A stretch of DNA of 64,000 nt from Eustoma russellianum (Eukaryota > Streptophyta > Magnoliopsida > Gentianales > Gentianaceae), in assembly GCA_036186865.1 (NCBI GenBank), contig AP025042.1, forward strand, positions 30,814,602 to 30,878,601, in the 5' to 3' direction. Numbering within the stretch: the stretch's first letter is position 1; each line of letters starts with the position of its first letter. Below, piece by piece: positions 32,225 to 44,695 of the stretch. Position numbers and translations under genes: made by a program. The notes beneath the pieces are model-generated. The model did no database searches and was not told the origin of the DNA. It worked only from the letters and a program-made list of their open reading frames with translations.

Positions 32225-33140
32225 GATCAAGACCATGTCGGAAGTTAAAGATTAAATCCGGGTAATAAGTTAACTAGGAAAGCAAGCAAGTGAAAAAATA
32301 TCATAAGCGATAAATTGTCTTGTTATTTTTTTACTAAGTGCGCGGTTTTTTTCACTCATTATTATTTCAATGTATAGGTTCCGCAAGTTCAACTATCTGG
32401 AAATATCCACTTTATACAAGAAACCGCTGCCCTCTTAACTATTAAGCCGACCATCGTGACTGTTTGTCATCGTAAACACCGAATAGAAAAGCAAAACTTA
32501 AATCACTAACAATAAAATACACATCAAAGGATGCTTCTCGCAGTAACATGCTGACTCTTTCCAGTCAATCGTTCTATTATAATTATGATTATGATATGGT
32601 GTCAAAAATATCAATAAGTTTTTTTAGAATAGAAAATACAATGTGTTTTCCTATCTTTTTTGACGAGTAAATACTAAATTTCATTTGTTACTTCCAAACA
32701 AAAAGTACTTCCTCAAAGAGTTTTGTTTTTCTCAAGGAAGGTTTGTACGTGAGATGACCTTTACCAATGAAAGACTTTGTGGTCGATGACTAATTCATTT
32801 ATTTATTGAAACTGGCATATGAAATGGGATTGGAGTTGGCGTCTTTTCCAACGGTAAAAAAATTATAAATTTTCTGGACGGCTACTGTCGTCCAAAACGG
32901 ACAGTTTCTCTTAGAGCATTGTAAGAAACAGCATTGTGTCAATTGGTCATTACAGGCTTGAAATGAAGACAAGTATAAATTAAGAAGAAGCCTTACCATC
33001 GGAATTAAATATTTTATATCACATATGATTCTTAACCTTATGTCTTTGTATAAGTTTCTTAGTTGTACTCAATGTCTAATTTGTTTGTAGTCGCCTCGTA
33101 AAATTCTCCTATAAATACTCAATGCTTCGGCATAGAACAC
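32225..33140. repeat. Repeat R copy a (flank of element 1)
   Basis: Noncoding flank that also follows elements 2 and 4. Marker blocks: GATCAAGACCATGT, CCGCAAGTTCAACTATCTGG (32381), GAAACCGCTGCCCTC, GAATAGAAAAGCAAAAC, CGTCCAAAACGGACAG and a final CCTATAAATACTC (about 33110). An ORF on the minus strand (32799-32999) recurs in other copies but shows no sign of being a gene. Confidence 0.85.
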
Positions 33141-33562
33141 TTCGGCTATTGGAAATTACAAGTAACAAATATGTTGTATGCAAAGGAGTTGGAGGACGCC
33201 ATGTTGGAGAACAAACCTGATAACATGATGGAGAGGGTGTGGAAGAAATTAGATCGTCGACCCTTGGACTAATCTGCAGCAGCATCTCAATGGATGTAGC
33301 TTCGCACGGCACCGGTAAAACCATAACTTTTGGCTTTATCAAGAGGATGTCCGATTGGTTAGAAAAGCCATGAAATTTGAACAAAATTCATTTTCTTTAG
33401 TGGTTGTTTCAATTACAAATGGCGAAAGGTGATTTCGTGACCGAGCATGTGGCCGAATTCAACAAAATTGTGAATCAACTAAATGCAATCACATACTCTT
33501 TGAATTATGAGTTGCTCGCACACTGCTTGTTGATCTTGATAATAAACCCAAAACACACACTG
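33141..33562 (+). pseudogene. Copia gag relic (copy 1)
   Basis: Plus-strand remnants of a different copia gag: FGYWKLQVTNMLYAKELEDA early on, then after stops and a shift FQLQMAKGDFVTEHVAEFNKI, matching the UBN2/retrotransposon gag block (L-x-M-x-E-G-x-S-V-x-E-H-x-x-x-F). A TATA-like CCTATAAATAC precedes it at about 33110. No LTR seen. Confidence 0.6.
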
Positions 33563-35254
33563 CTCGCGAGTTTCAAGAGACTTTGTAAGGATGCCAGCAA
33601 GCTGATGTGTTGTGGGGACATGAAGAGGGCTTATTTGGCCATCGAGTACGGCATCCCAAAAGAAGTGACCGTCAACCTCAATGTGTTTAGTTCGTTCATG
33701 AGCAACAGGATTATGTGCAAGATGTAATGTTGACTGATTATCGATGTAAAGGATAACAGGAGTGGAGTGAGGGATGCCCAGAAACCGAAGAAGACGGAGG
33801 AGCCACTTGAGCTCACAGGTAGTGTAGGCCATGGTGTAATATTCTGCCTCAGCAGATAAACGAGAAACAGTGTGTTGCTTTTTAGTCTTCCATGATATTG
33901 GAGTTGTTCCTAGTTGGACAAAGTAAGAAGAAAGAGAGCGGTGAGTAAGCAGACAACTTGCCCAATCCGAGTCACTATAGGCAGTTAATTGAAGATGATT
34001 AATGGTCAGAAAGAGAAGTCCTTGACCCGGGCTGCCTTTGAGATACCCAACAACACGTAGAGCAGCATGCCAGTGGCCAAGCCGAGGTGATTGCATCAAC
34101 TAGGCCAGTGTGTGAATGGCATAAGCGAGCTGAGGTTGGGTGACAGATAAATAAATCAAGCAAGCAACCAGACGTCGATATGTGAGGGTATATTCTAAAA
34201 AAGAGCTTGTAGGCTGAGCCAACTGATGGTGTTGTTCCAAAGGTACAGATGATGGCTTTGAAACGAGCAAGCCACAATCTGCAATCATTTCCAGAGCATA
34301 TTTACGCAGGGATACGAAGATATCTGCACCACTGCGAGCAACTTCAAGTCCCAAGAAATATTTCAAGGGACCAAGATCTTTCATATGAAAGCAGGTATTG
34401 AGATATGTTTTAACAACCTCCATCTCCTGAGAATCATTACCCACAAGTATAAGGTCGTCAACATAGATCAAGAGATATATACGAATATGATACTGAGCAT
34501 AGCTGAACAAAGAATAATCTGAATATGACTAGACAAAGCCATAAGAATGCAGAGCAGAGGAGAGCTTTGCAAACCAACACCAACGTGTTTGCTTAAGACC
34601 ATACGAGGATTTACGTAGACGACAGACGGTTCGTGGTGAGGTGGCGGAGAATCTAGGAGATAATTTCATGTATACTTCATCATCAAGATCACCGTGAAGA
34701 ACATCATTCGATATGTCCATTTGACAAGTGGAAATCTACCGAGCAGCTGTTAGAGCTAAGAGTACGAGAACTGTAACCATCTTCACGGTGGGAGCAAACG
34801 TTTCAGTATAGTCAATTCCCTCCATCTGTTGATTTCCATGTACAACCAATCGAGCTTTATAGCGCTCAATACTCCTATCCGAGTTTTGTTTCAGCTTGTA
34901 TACCCGTTTGCAACCAATAGCACGCTTTCCAGGACATAGCTCCTCTAAAGTCTAGGTTTGGTTTTCCTCAACAGCCTGTGGCTCTTCGCGCATAGCAGAC
35001 CGCCAGTTCGGATCTCTCGCCGCTTGAGAGTAGGATTCTGGTTCTATACTGGAGGTGATAGCCATAAGAAAAGCGCGATGGACAACAAAAAACCGATGAA
35101 TACTAAGAAAATTGTTGATAGAGTAGGGAGTCCTGAAGAAGCAGTCAAAGCACGTGATGTGGGCGAAGGGCTGGTTTGAACTGCATTCAATTCGTAATTA
35201 GCCAATATGGCAAGAAGTTGCTTTACTCGTTGTCCTCTGGCGAGCTGGGGTGAT
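33563..35254 (-). pseudogene. Element 2 reverse transcriptase and RNase H
   Basis: The RNase H frame 33479-34099 (continuing past the junction) holds GYLKGSPGQGLLFL, YSDSDWASCLLTHRS, STEAE-like LSAEAEYYTM and ERTKHIEVDGHFF. RT is in 34100-34510 with intact YVDD (34454-34465) and ILVGNDSQEMEV, and 34529-34720 with MDISNDVLHGDLDDEVYMKL; the break between is a stop. Better preserved than element 1 here. Confidence 0.87.
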
Positions 35255-36639
35255 TTAGCCAAAGAAGTCAGCTCTAATGTAGATATATGCTCTGCAGTAC
35301 TGAGGTCTGGGGCGAATTCTGCTCTGCAGGGCCAAGGTCAGGAGGTGAAGTCTGCTCATCCGTGCTGAGCTCAGGTGTCTAGTTTTGGTTAGGAAGGTCT
35401 GGCTGATGTGACGAAGATAGGTCAGTTGAGCTTGGCACGGGGGTGGAAGGAAGAGTATTTGATAAAGACAAGGGTGTTTCAAGAGCGGGAGGTGCAGAAC
35501 ATGGTCTAGAGGTGGAGGAAGAGCTACTGGCCAATGGAAAGGTGGTCTCGGCAAAAGTGATGTTACGAGAGACCAAGAATTCATTAGTTTCTAGGTCATA
35601 CACAGTTCATCATTTCTTACCAGAAGGTTATCCAATCATGATATGTTTCCTACCACCCCACTGATCGTTGTGAACATAACATAAACTACCAAAGGCTCCA
35701 ATATGGTTATAATTGGGAGGTCGGCCAAATAGCATCTCGTAAGGCGTCTTGCCTCTGAGTAGGACAGAAGGATTGAAGTTTATGAGATAAACGGCGGTCA
35801 AGAAACACTCGCCCCAGAAATTTAAGGGAAGATTAGCTTAGAAACGGAGTGCTCTGGCTATGTTGAGAACGTGTCGATGTTTGTGTTCTAACTTCCTATT
35901 TTTTTTGGTGTATATCAAATGGAGGTATGATGTATTACTCCTTGGTCAGCAAAGAAAGGGATCAGTGGTAAGAATTCTGTCCCATTGTCCATATGGAAAA
36001 TTTTAATCTTACAATCGAATTGTGTATCAACCATGGCAAAAATTTGTTTTACCAATGTTGGTACCCTATCTTTAGCTATCAATAAATACACTCACACCAC
36101 CCTAGAATGATCATCCACAAATGTCAAGAAGTAAGAAGCACCACAATAGTCTTATGTCGGTGAAAACCCCATGCATCACAATGTACTAAATCAATACAAT
36201 GTGCAGTAATAGTATTGCTCAAATCAAATAGCTCTTTTGTTTGCTTTGCACGAAGGCAGACTTCACAACAAGGTGTGCTTGTTTCATCAAAGGATGGGAG
36301 TACACTATTTAATAGACGCAAGACTTGATTGGAAGGATGTCCCAACCGATTGTGCCACAAGGAGACGTCGAATTACTTTCCTACTGCGTGCAGCCGCATA
36401 GAATTTTTTTTCTTTTTAGCATATACCCTTCGAACACATCATATGCTCGAATTAGAGGCTTGGTATTCCGGTCCTGTATCACGCAAACTTCGTCAGTAAA
36501 TTTGACAAAATAATCTTGATGGTGCACCAACTGTGAGGCTGGTAATGAGTTACAAGTCAAATTTGAGACAAAGAACACTTTGTCAAGGGTCAGTTCTTCA
36601 TTTAACCAAACTGACCCTTGTTGTTGTGCTTGGGTTATA
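35255..36639 (-). pseudogene. Element 2 integrase and linker
   Basis: The pre-integrase block MWHNRLGHPSNQVLRLLNS..CCEVCLRAKQTKELF is open (36124-36360) and runs to IDLVHCDAWG, which carries the first catalytic Asp. The rest of the core (35640-36120) is broken. A Ser/Pro-rich linker is at 35255-35584. Confidence 0.82.
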
Positions 36640-37881
36640 GTACCATCAGGCAGACGGATATTACATGGAGGGATTGGAGCAAAATTATATAATAAGTCAA
36701 GGTTACCCATAATATGATGAGTGGACCCTATGTTTATTATCCAAAAGGAGTTATGAAGCTTACCACTAGTCTTTCAGGAATTGTTTGCTTACGTGTACTC
36801 AGAGCTTGAAGAAGTGAGCTCAGCTCGGCTGCAGAGAGTTCAGACAGAATCTTTTCACCCACATGCATATCAGTCGAAGTGGAGGTTGCCTTTTCCGAGA
36901 CAGTTGCCACATGTACAACACTTCCTGTAACAGGTCGTGAACTTATAGGAGGTCCAGATCCTTTAGTCTTGAGTTGTCCTTTAGGTCGATCACCCCACCG
37001 ATCAGGATAACCAATGAGCTGAAAGCAGCCACTGGCCTCGTGTTCCTTTCTTCGACAGTGTGTTCACAACACCGCAAATTTGGAGTTCTTCCTGTCAGCC
37101 CCTGACTTTCCTATTACTGTCATACCAAAGGCAGGAGATTCACGATTGTCTTGTACAAGTTTAATGGACCCAGGCTTTCCTCTTGAACTGCCATGTGATA
37201 GGCTCTATTCAAGGTGGGAAGATGTTCTTGATTGAGATGGACGGGACCACTGTCCTAAATGTTTGTTCATCATCAAGTCCCATAAGGAACTGATGAACTC
37301 GGTCAGCTTCTTTGGAGCGACTGAGTGTCTGTCGCAAATCACACTTGCATCCGTTACAAGAGCACATTGGGATGTCATCAAAATCTTTCAACTCATCCCA
37401 GAGTTTCTTTAATCTGCCATAATAATTCAGGACAGAGTCTCCATTTTGTTTGTAGTTTGCGAGTGCTTTCTTCAAATGCTGCACTCGCAGAGCATTTATA
37501 GCAGCGAATCGCTATTTAATGTCTTTCCTATAATCCCCTAGCATTCTGTGAGTACAAGATAGAGGAATGCAAGCTAGGCTCAATTGTGTTCAAGATCCAT
37601 GCCACAATCATTGAGTTGACAGGCTTCCAATTAGAGATATCAGGAGACCCATCAGCAGACCGAGATATGGTTCCATCCAGGAAACGACACTTTCGTCGGG
37701 CAAGCAAAGAGCCGCGAATGGCCCTTGCCCATTGTTCACAATTTGACCTTGTAAGTTAGACAGGAGTGATAAGCAACCCAAGATGGTCCCCTGAGTGCAG
37801 ATCATAGGGAGATATGATTTTTCTATGAGAGGATTCGGTTGCCGTAGTTTGAGGAAATAATGATGACGATTCGGTTTCCAT
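36640..37881 (-). pseudogene. gag: Element 2 gag and protease
   Basis: Gag opens at 37881 (METESSS). An open piece 37209-37484 holds KKLWDELKDFDDIPMCSC. The knuckle CEHCRRKEHEASGC lies near 37040-37081. The protease site reads WIINIGSTHHIMG, again with Asn at the catalytic Asp position. Confidence 0.85.
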
Positions 37882-37930
37882 GGCTGATGAGGAGGATCAC
37901 TGAAAGAAATTGAACAGAGATCTCAACCTC

Positions 37931-38286
37931 GCTCTGATACCATGTAAAAATAATATGAACAAGGACTTTTGGCAACTTGAATCTCTTAATCCTTTCATTT
38001 ATTTGTTTGTTAATTTTTAGGGTTACAGACACGCATCTTGTGCTAATCTACAAATAAAGATATCTATAAGATCAGTACAAATACAAATCCTATCATATGT
38101 TTATATTTATGTATGAGATATACTCAATGAATAAGATATATTTGATTAGTCTAGATATATACAATCGCATATAGTCATCCGGAATTATCTCTTCATATCC
38201 GAGCTGAGAATTTCGAATCTGCTCTACAGGTCGGCATCTCAGGTCTGCTCGGCATCTCAGGTCTGCTCGGCCACTCAACTTCAAGA
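37931..38286 (-). repeat. Element 2 primer site and right LTR
   Basis: Primer site TGGTATCAGAGC (minus; 37931-37942) abuts the LTR 37943-38286. The LTR has a doubled 18-bp unit GGCATCTCAGGTCTGCTC at about 38230-38270. Confidence 0.9.
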
Positions 38287-38864
38287 GATCAAGACCATGT
38301 CTGAAGTTAAAGATTAAATCCGGCTAATAAGTTAACTAGGAAAGCAAACAAGTGAAAAAATATCATAAGTGATAAATTGTCTTGTTATTTTTTTACTAAG
38401 TGCATGGTTTTTGTTCACTCCTTATTTCAATGTATAGTTCCGCAAGTTCAACTATCTGGAAATATCCACTTTATACAAGAAACCGCTGCCCTCTTAACTA
38501 TTAAGCCGACAATCGTGACAGTTTATCATTGTAAACACCGAACAGAAAAGCAAAACTTATATCACTAATAATAAAATACACGTCAAAGGATGCTTCTCGC
38601 AGTAACATGCTGACTCTTTCCATTCAATCCTTCTATTATAATTGTGATTGTGATATGGTGTGAAAAATATCAATAAGTTTTTTAGAAGAGAAAATACAAT
38701 TTGTTTTCCTATCTTTTTTGACGAGTAAATGCTAAATTTCATTTGTGACTTCCAAACAAAAAGTACTTCCTTAAAGAGTTTTGTTTTTCTCAAGAAAGGT
38801 TTGTACGTGAGATGGCCTTTACCAATGAAAGACTTTGTGGTCGATGACTAATTAATTTATTTAT
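38287..38864. repeat. Repeat R copy b, left part
   Basis: Same flank as copy a, broken at TTTAT (38860-38864) by the insertion of element 3; it resumes at 44696. Confidence 0.88.
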
Positions 38865-39481
38865 TGTTAAAGACACAGATGAAGATAAGAAGAAGAAACA
38901 GTCCGTGATATAATCTGTCTTGGCATGCATGGCATGGGTGGCATGGAGAGGACGTTGCTTGAGTCTTGGCACGTATGGCACGGTTGACATACACGGCACG
39001 CATAGTCTTGGCACAGTTGGCATACATGGCACGCATAGTCCTGGCACGCTTGGCATGGTTGGCATGTATGGCACGTTTAGACTGTAGAATCTTATGAGGT
39101 TAGCACGGTGGCACGCTTGGCACGGTGGCACGCTTGTTGCGTATAAGGATTGGTACGGGTGACATTCGGTGGCTTACCTGAGAGTTCTACAGCAGAACCT
39201 ACTGCTTCAACATTAAACGGACTCACCTCTCACGTGTTAAATTTTGTTTCTAGATAGTTCCTTAGATTATTATAAATACAAGTAATGATTGTACTCTTAA
39301 GGTGTTGAGCATAATAAAATTTTTGATTTGGCTTTCTTCTTCTTCCTCAAGCTGAGGACGTCAACTTGGGCGCCAGAACGCTCTTTTGCATCATTTGAGC
39401 TCTTCTTCTGCGTTTGCTCTTATTTTGTTATACATTGATCAATTTGATTGTTATTTTTTGTATTTCATGCGAATTTTGACA
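38865..39481 (+). repeat. 5' LTR of element 3
   Basis: 617 bp, TG...CA. TATAAATACA at 39271 is the likely TATA box, and ATAATAAAATT near 39309 a polyadenylation-like signal. The first third is a run of TTGGCACG/TGGCAT units (about 38920-39130). Confidence 0.93.
38920..39130. repeat. TGGCAC/TGGCAT tandem array in the LTR
   Basis: More than ten near-repeats of TTGGCACG-n-TGGCAT with period near 8-18 bp; the same array is in the 3' LTR at about 44133-44345. Confidence 0.8.
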
Positions 39482-39494
39482 TGGTATCAGAGCC
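39482..39494 (+). promoter_or_regulatory. Primer-binding site of element 3
   Basis: TGGTATCAGAGCC directly follows the LTR; initiator tRNA-Met type. Confidence 0.93.
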
Positions 39495-39589
39495 ATGACA
39501 ATTCGTTGTTAATTCCTTGAATGTTCTTCATCAAAGTCTACATCACATCGTCATTTCCTTTCGTAAATCACTTTAACTAAAGTGTAAAC

Positions 39590-40966
39590 ATGGCGAATGC
39601 AAGTGCTGCTTCATCTAGCTCGCGAAGCAATCATGTGAACAATGAGAATCTGGCAAGTAGCCCGTACTACTTGCATCCGAATGATAGTCCAGCAATCGTT
39701 CTGGTTCAACCTCCACTCAATCATAATTTCCACTCATGGAGCAGAACATTTCAAATGGCGTTGTTAGTGAAGAACAAGACCTGTTTCATCGATGGATCCA
39801 TGCCTAAACCTGCGCAAAATGATCCTCAATTTCAGCAATGGAGGCAGGTAAACACCATGATCCGGTCCTGGATCATGAATTGCGTTTCTCCTTCAATTGC
39901 GCAAAGTATAATGTGGTATGATAGTGCTCTGGATGTATGGAATGATCTAGCTATGAGATATGGAAGTGGTGATCCATTCAGATTATCTGATTTACTGTGT
40001 GAGTTTTATGCTGTGAAGCAGGAAAGTCTTAGCGTAAATGATTATTTTACGAAACTGAAGGTGTTATGGGAAGAGCTAGCTTGTCTAAGATCCATACCAA
40101 AGTGTAACTGCCTTCGATGTGTGTGTGACATAACTAAGAAGGTGAATGAATTCATTGAAAGTGATTATGTCATAAAATTTGTTAAAGGACTGAATGAGGA
40201 ATTTGATCCGGTGAGATCATAAGTGTTTGTGATGACTCCATTGCCAGATATTAAAACTGTTTTTGCAGTGGCTTTAAAGTTTGAGAGGAAAGTCTCTAAT
40301 AATGCTATGTTAACTGGCTTTAGCAATGCACCTACGGCGTTAGCTGCGAATTGTGAAGATCAGGAAGGTTTCGTAGCGAATGCGTATGCCAATAAGAAGC
40401 AAGGGCAGTCATATAGAAGAGGAAATGGAAGATTTTATCAAGAAGGAAATAAGCGTTTGCAGTGTAATCATTGTGGTATGATTGGACATACGAGTGATAG
40501 ATGTTATAGGAAGCACGGATTTTCCCCCGGATTCAAGTTTAAAAGTCAAGTGAATGCTGTCGAAGTAGTTGAAGAGAGATCTCAGAACTGTGATGCTGAA
40601 TTGCTTGCGTCTGTTTCGTTTCCACAATCTACACAGTCTCTTACTCAAAAACAATTTACTAAACTCTTGAAATGGTTGGATATTGATGATGTTGTTTCAG
40701 GAAGCAATGGAAGTAAGGAGGTGCAAGGAGCTGTTATGACGGCACAAACTGGTATGTCCACAGGTAAGCAATCTGTAGGTACTGATTGTGTGTGGATCTT
40801 GGATTCAGGAGCCACTGATCACATTTCATGCTCCTTGTCACTGTTCCAGTCTTATAGCCCTATTGATCATGTCTCTATTAAGCTTCCTAACAATGTCACA
40901 GTTGAATCCACTCACAAAGGAATTGTTGTTTTGCATAGTGGTCTGGTTTTGAAGGATGTGTTATAA
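39590..40966 (+). pseudogene. gag: Element 3 gag and protease
   Basis: Starts MANASAASSSS at 39590. The gag domain has YYLHPNDSPAIVLVQPPL, FHSWSRTFQMALLVKNK and DVWNDLAMRYG. A TAA at 40220 interrupts. The knuckle CNHCGMIGHTSDRC lies at about 40458-40500. The protease site WILDSGATDHISC is intact (about 40795-40830). The frame stops at 40964 (TAA in the DVLYVPS-type block), again without frameshift. Confidence 0.92.
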
Positions 40967-42300
40967 GTTCCTTCATTCTCTTTCAATCTTGTTTCTCTCA
41001 GCAAGCTTACTGACTCTCCACATCTGCTTGTTTCATTTCATGACTCTGGTTGTTTGATTCAGGATCAGTTGTCTAGGATGATGATTGGTTCAGCTAGGAA
41101 GCATCATGGACTTTATTAGATACATGATTCCAGTATAGCTCTGCAATGTGAAATGTCCAGTACATGTTTTTTTCCTTCTGCTTTGTCTTCTGCTAGTCTT
41201 GACTCTGATGTATATCTGTGGCATGCCAGACTTGGGCATGCCTCATCAACTAGAATACAAGAGTTGCATAGCCTGCATCCAGACATACCTTCTTTTGATC
41301 AGAATAATGTTTGTACAGTATGTCCCTTAGCTAAATTGAAGAGGTCACCATTTCCTACTTCTGTTACAACCTCTAAGTTTCCTTTTGATGTCATTAATGT
41401 TGATATTTGGGACCCTTATAGGCACCCTACAATGTACAATCAAAGATATTTTCTGACCATAGTTGATGAATGTTCAAGGTATACTTGGATATATCTTCTT
41501 AAAGCAAAATCTGAGGTTAGGAAAATTTTGCAGAGCTTCTTTCATTATGTGTTCACTCAGTTTGATGTTCATATCAAGGTTGTTAGGAGTGATAATAGGC
41601 TTGAGTTCAAGATGTCTGAGTTTTATATGCAGCATGGGGTGGTTCATTAAACAACCTGTAACTATACTCCCCAGCAGAATGTGGTGGTTGAAAGAAAGCA
41701 TCAACACCTGTTGGTTGTGGCTAAAGCACTTAGGTTTCATGCCTCATTGCCTATTGAGTATTGGGGGTTCTGTCTTCAGCATGCCACTTATTTAATAAAT
41801 TTGATTCCTTCACATGTGCTTCAGAACAAGACTCCTTATGAGATTTTATACCAGAATCAGCCTGTTTATACTCATCTTAGGGTGTTTTGGTGTTTAGTGT
41901 TTGCTTGTGACAACACTCCTCATAAGGAAAAATTTGAACCCAGGTCCATGCCTTGTGTTTTTCTTGGTTTTCCTATGAATACTAAGTGGTATATCCTTCA
42001 AAAACTGGAAGACAAGTCTGTCGTTGTATCTAGAGACGTTTTGTTTTATGAGAGTTCATTTCCATGCTCCAATGGATCTTCTTTGCCAGCAACGTCAGTC
42101 CCAGTTCCTCATGATGTGGTTGATGTTCCTCTGACTTCTTGTTCATCTCCTCCTCAAATGCATCCCTTACATGAGTTGCCACCGATTCCTGATGCTCCTC
42201 ATTCGAATGATAATGTGTCTCCTTCAAGGTCACCGTTGCCGTGTCATCTTCTCCTACTTCTTCCTCCAAGGCTTCAGGATCCCTTCCAAATGATCAGATA
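40967..42300 (+). pseudogene. Element 3 integrase
   Basis: Pre-integrase YLWHARLGHASSTRIQELH and CTVCPLAKLKRSPFP give the zinc site. The core shows NVDIWDPY (first Asp), VVRSDNRLEF (second Asp) and VVERKHQHLL (Glu). Nonsense codons at 41117 and 41648 keep the same frame. In the core, a Val sits in QQNVVVERK where Gly is usual. The C-terminal block KTPYEILY..HLRVFWCLVFA follows; a frameshift occurs around 42240-42300. Confidence 0.92.
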
Positions 42301-43615
42301 CCTGTAACTCAGTTGGAAGTCCATTTGCACCTAGTGTCAGGTTCTGATCACAGATGTGCTAGACCGAGGCATGCCCCATCATATTTACAGGATTACTATT
42401 GTAACTTTAGTCACTCTTTTGACACTGTTGAATCATCTGCCTCTGTGCCATATCCTATACAAGCATATCACTCTCTTGAAGCTTTGGCTCCTGAATACAG
42501 ATCCTACATTCTTAATATCAGTGCTGAACAAGAACCTGTGACATATCAGCAGGCTGCTACATCAGCAGCCTGGCAGCAAGCTATGCAGCTTGAATTGGCA
42601 GCCTTAGAGGCTACACATACCTGGGACATTGTTCCCTTGCCACTGGGTAAGCAGCCTATTGGCTGTAAATGGGTTTACAAGGTCAAAGGTAAGGCAGATG
42701 GCTCCATTGAGAGATACAAAGCCAGGCTTGTGGCTAAGGGGTACACCAGCATCTAGGTATAGATTATGTTGATACCTTTTCCCCTGTGGCCAAAATGACT
42801 TCTGTGCGTCTACTTTTGGCTTTGGCATATGTGAATCATTGGCATGTGCATCAATTAGATATCAATAATTCCTTTCTTCATGGTGATCTATATCAGGAGA
42901 TTTATATGGAGTTGCCTCAAGGTGTCCAGTCATCCATCCCTAATGCAGTTTGCAAGCTTCAGAAATCTCTATATGGGCTTAAACAAGCCAGTAAACAATG
43001 GAATGAAAAGCTTACTCTGTATTTGCTGTCTCAGGGTTATAAGCAGTCTATAAATGATTACACCTTGTTTACTAAAAGAACTTTAGATTCTTTCATAGCC
43101 TTGCTCATTTATGTTGATGACATTATTGTAGCTAGTGATTCCTTATCTCATATTCAGCATCTGAAAGAACATTTACATTCTGCATTTCAAATCAAAGATT
43201 TAGGTGTTCTCAGATATTTTCTGGGGCTTGAAGTGGCAAGGTTTCAGGAGGAGATTATGATTTGCCAAAGAAAATATGCACTGGAATTGTTAGAAGAGAC
43301 AGGTTTTTTGGCAGCTAAACCTGTTTTAACACCTATGGAGCAGAATCTAAAACTGGAACATAATGATTCACCTTTATTTTCAGATGTGTCTTCTTACAGG
43401 AGGATTATTGGCAAGTTACTGTATCTTACTATTACAAGGCCTGATATTTCATATGATGTCCAACAATTAAGCCAGTTTTTAGATTGTCCCACAGAAATGC
43501 ATATGAAGGCTGTTCATAGGTTGCTTAGGTATCTGAAGGGTGATCCTGGTCAGGGACTATTGTTTCCTAGCGCAGGTTCAAAATTGCTTAAGGCATATTC
43601 AGATTCAGACTGGGT
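42301..43615 (+). pseudogene. Element 3 reverse transcriptase
   Basis: WQQAMQLELAALEATHTWDIV and GCKWVYKVKGKADGSIERYK open the domain; a frameshift near 42750 leads to VAKMTSVRLLLALA, QLDINNSFLHGDL and YGLKQASKQWNEKL. The catalytic YVDD is at 43110-43121. RRIIGKLLYLTITRPDI follows. The catalytic motif and most of the domain are intact. Confidence 0.93.
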
Positions 43616-44067
43616 GGTTGTACTGAAACCAGGAGATCTGTTACAGGATATTGTATGTTTTTTGGTGATGCTCTAGTGTCTTGGAAAGCAAAGAAGCAGA
43701 CCACAATATCAAGATCCTCTTCAGAGGTTGAGTACAGGTCACTGGCTGCAGCTACTTGTGAAGTACAGTGGTTGCTGTATCTGTTAAAGGACCTGGGAGT
43801 AGAACAGAAAGAACCTATGGAGCTGTTTTGTGATAATAAGAGTGCCATATATATAATAAAAAATCCAGTGTTTCATGAAAGAACAAAACATATAGATGTG
43901 GATTGTCATGTAGTCAGAGACAAGTTTCAAGAAGGGTTGATTAAGCCAATGCCAGTAAAGACTGAGTTTCAGGTGGCTGATTTGTTTACTAAGGCATTGA
44001 GTTCACAGAGACTGCAATTTCTGACTTCTGGTTTAGGGGTCTGCAATATTTATAAGAAGTCAGAATT
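43616..44067 (+). pseudogene. Element 3 RNase H
   Basis: A frameshift at about 43615 (just after YSDSDW) separates it from RT. It then reads ALVSWKAKKQTTISRSSSEVEYRSLA, FCDNKSAIYIIKNPVFHERTKHIDVDCH and VADLFTKALSS: complete RNase H core with catalytic Glu and Asp. Length and order are normal for copia. Confidence 0.92.
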
Positions 44068-44079
44068 GAGGGAGGGGGG
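44068..44079 (+). promoter_or_regulatory. Polypurine tract of element 3
   Basis: GAGGGAGGGGGG directly before the 3' LTR TGTTAAAG. Confidence 0.92.
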
Positions 44080-44695
44080 TGTTAAAGACACAGATGAAGA
44101 TAAGAAGAAGAAACAGTCCGTGATATAATCTGTCTTGGCATGCATGGCATGGGTGGCATAGAGAGGACGCTGCTTGAGTCTTGGCATGTATGGCACGGTT
44201 GGCATACATGGCAGGCATAGTCTTGGCACGGTTGGCATATATGGCAGGCATAGTCTTGGCACGCTTGGCATGGTTGGCATGTCTGTCACGTTTAGACTGT
44301 AGAATATTATGAGGTTGGCACGGTGGCACGCTTGGCACAGTGGCACGCTTGTTGCGTATAAGGATTGGCACGGGTGACGTTCGGTGGCCTACCTGAGAGT
44401 TCTGCAGCAGAACCTACTACTTCAACATTAAACGGACTCACCTCTCACGTGTTAAATTTTGTTTCTAGATAGTTCCTTAGATTAGTATAAATAAAGTAAT
44501 GATTGTACTCTTAAGGTGTTGAGCATAATAAAATTTTTGATTCGGCTTTCTTCTTCTTCCTCAAGCTGAGGACGTCAACTTTGGCGCCAGAACACTCTTT
44601 TGCATCATTTGAGCTCTTCTTCTGCGTTTGTTCTTATTTTGTTATACATTGATCAATTTGATTGTTAGTTTTTGTATTTCACACGAATTTTGACA
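44080..44695 (+). repeat. 3' LTR of element 3
   Basis: 616 bp; differs from the 5' LTR by scattered substitutions and small indels. TATAAATAAA at 44486. Right target duplication TTTAT at 44696-44700. Confidence 0.93.

Larger units (their letters stand above)
33563..38286 (-). mobile_element. Ty1/copia element 2, left-truncated duplicate of element 1
   Basis: Colinear with 27486-32224 of element 1 but lacking the left LTR, polypurine tract and about 60 bp of internal DNA. It starts at CTCGCGAGTTTC, fused to the gag relic. The right LTR (37943-38286) and flank GATCA match element 1. The same breakpoint recurs at about 46320, so this is duplication rather than separate insertion. Confidence 0.9.
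38865..44695 (+). mobile_element. Ty1/copia element 3
   Basis: 5831 bp with LTRs 38865-39481 and 44080-44695 (TGTTAAAG ... TTTTGACA), target duplication TTTAT (38860-38864, 44696-44700), primer site, polypurine tract and copia-order gag-pol. The frame is constant from 39590 to about 42240 despite four nonsense codons, then has three frameshifts. It inserted into repeat R of the second amplified unit only, so after the duplication. Confidence 0.95.

Noticed and set aside
38790..39131. Repetitive Met/Pro/Cys minus-strand ORFs in element 3 LTRs (also 44050-44371)
   Set aside because: Translation of the TGGCAC/TGGCAT array; both LTRs give the same artefact.
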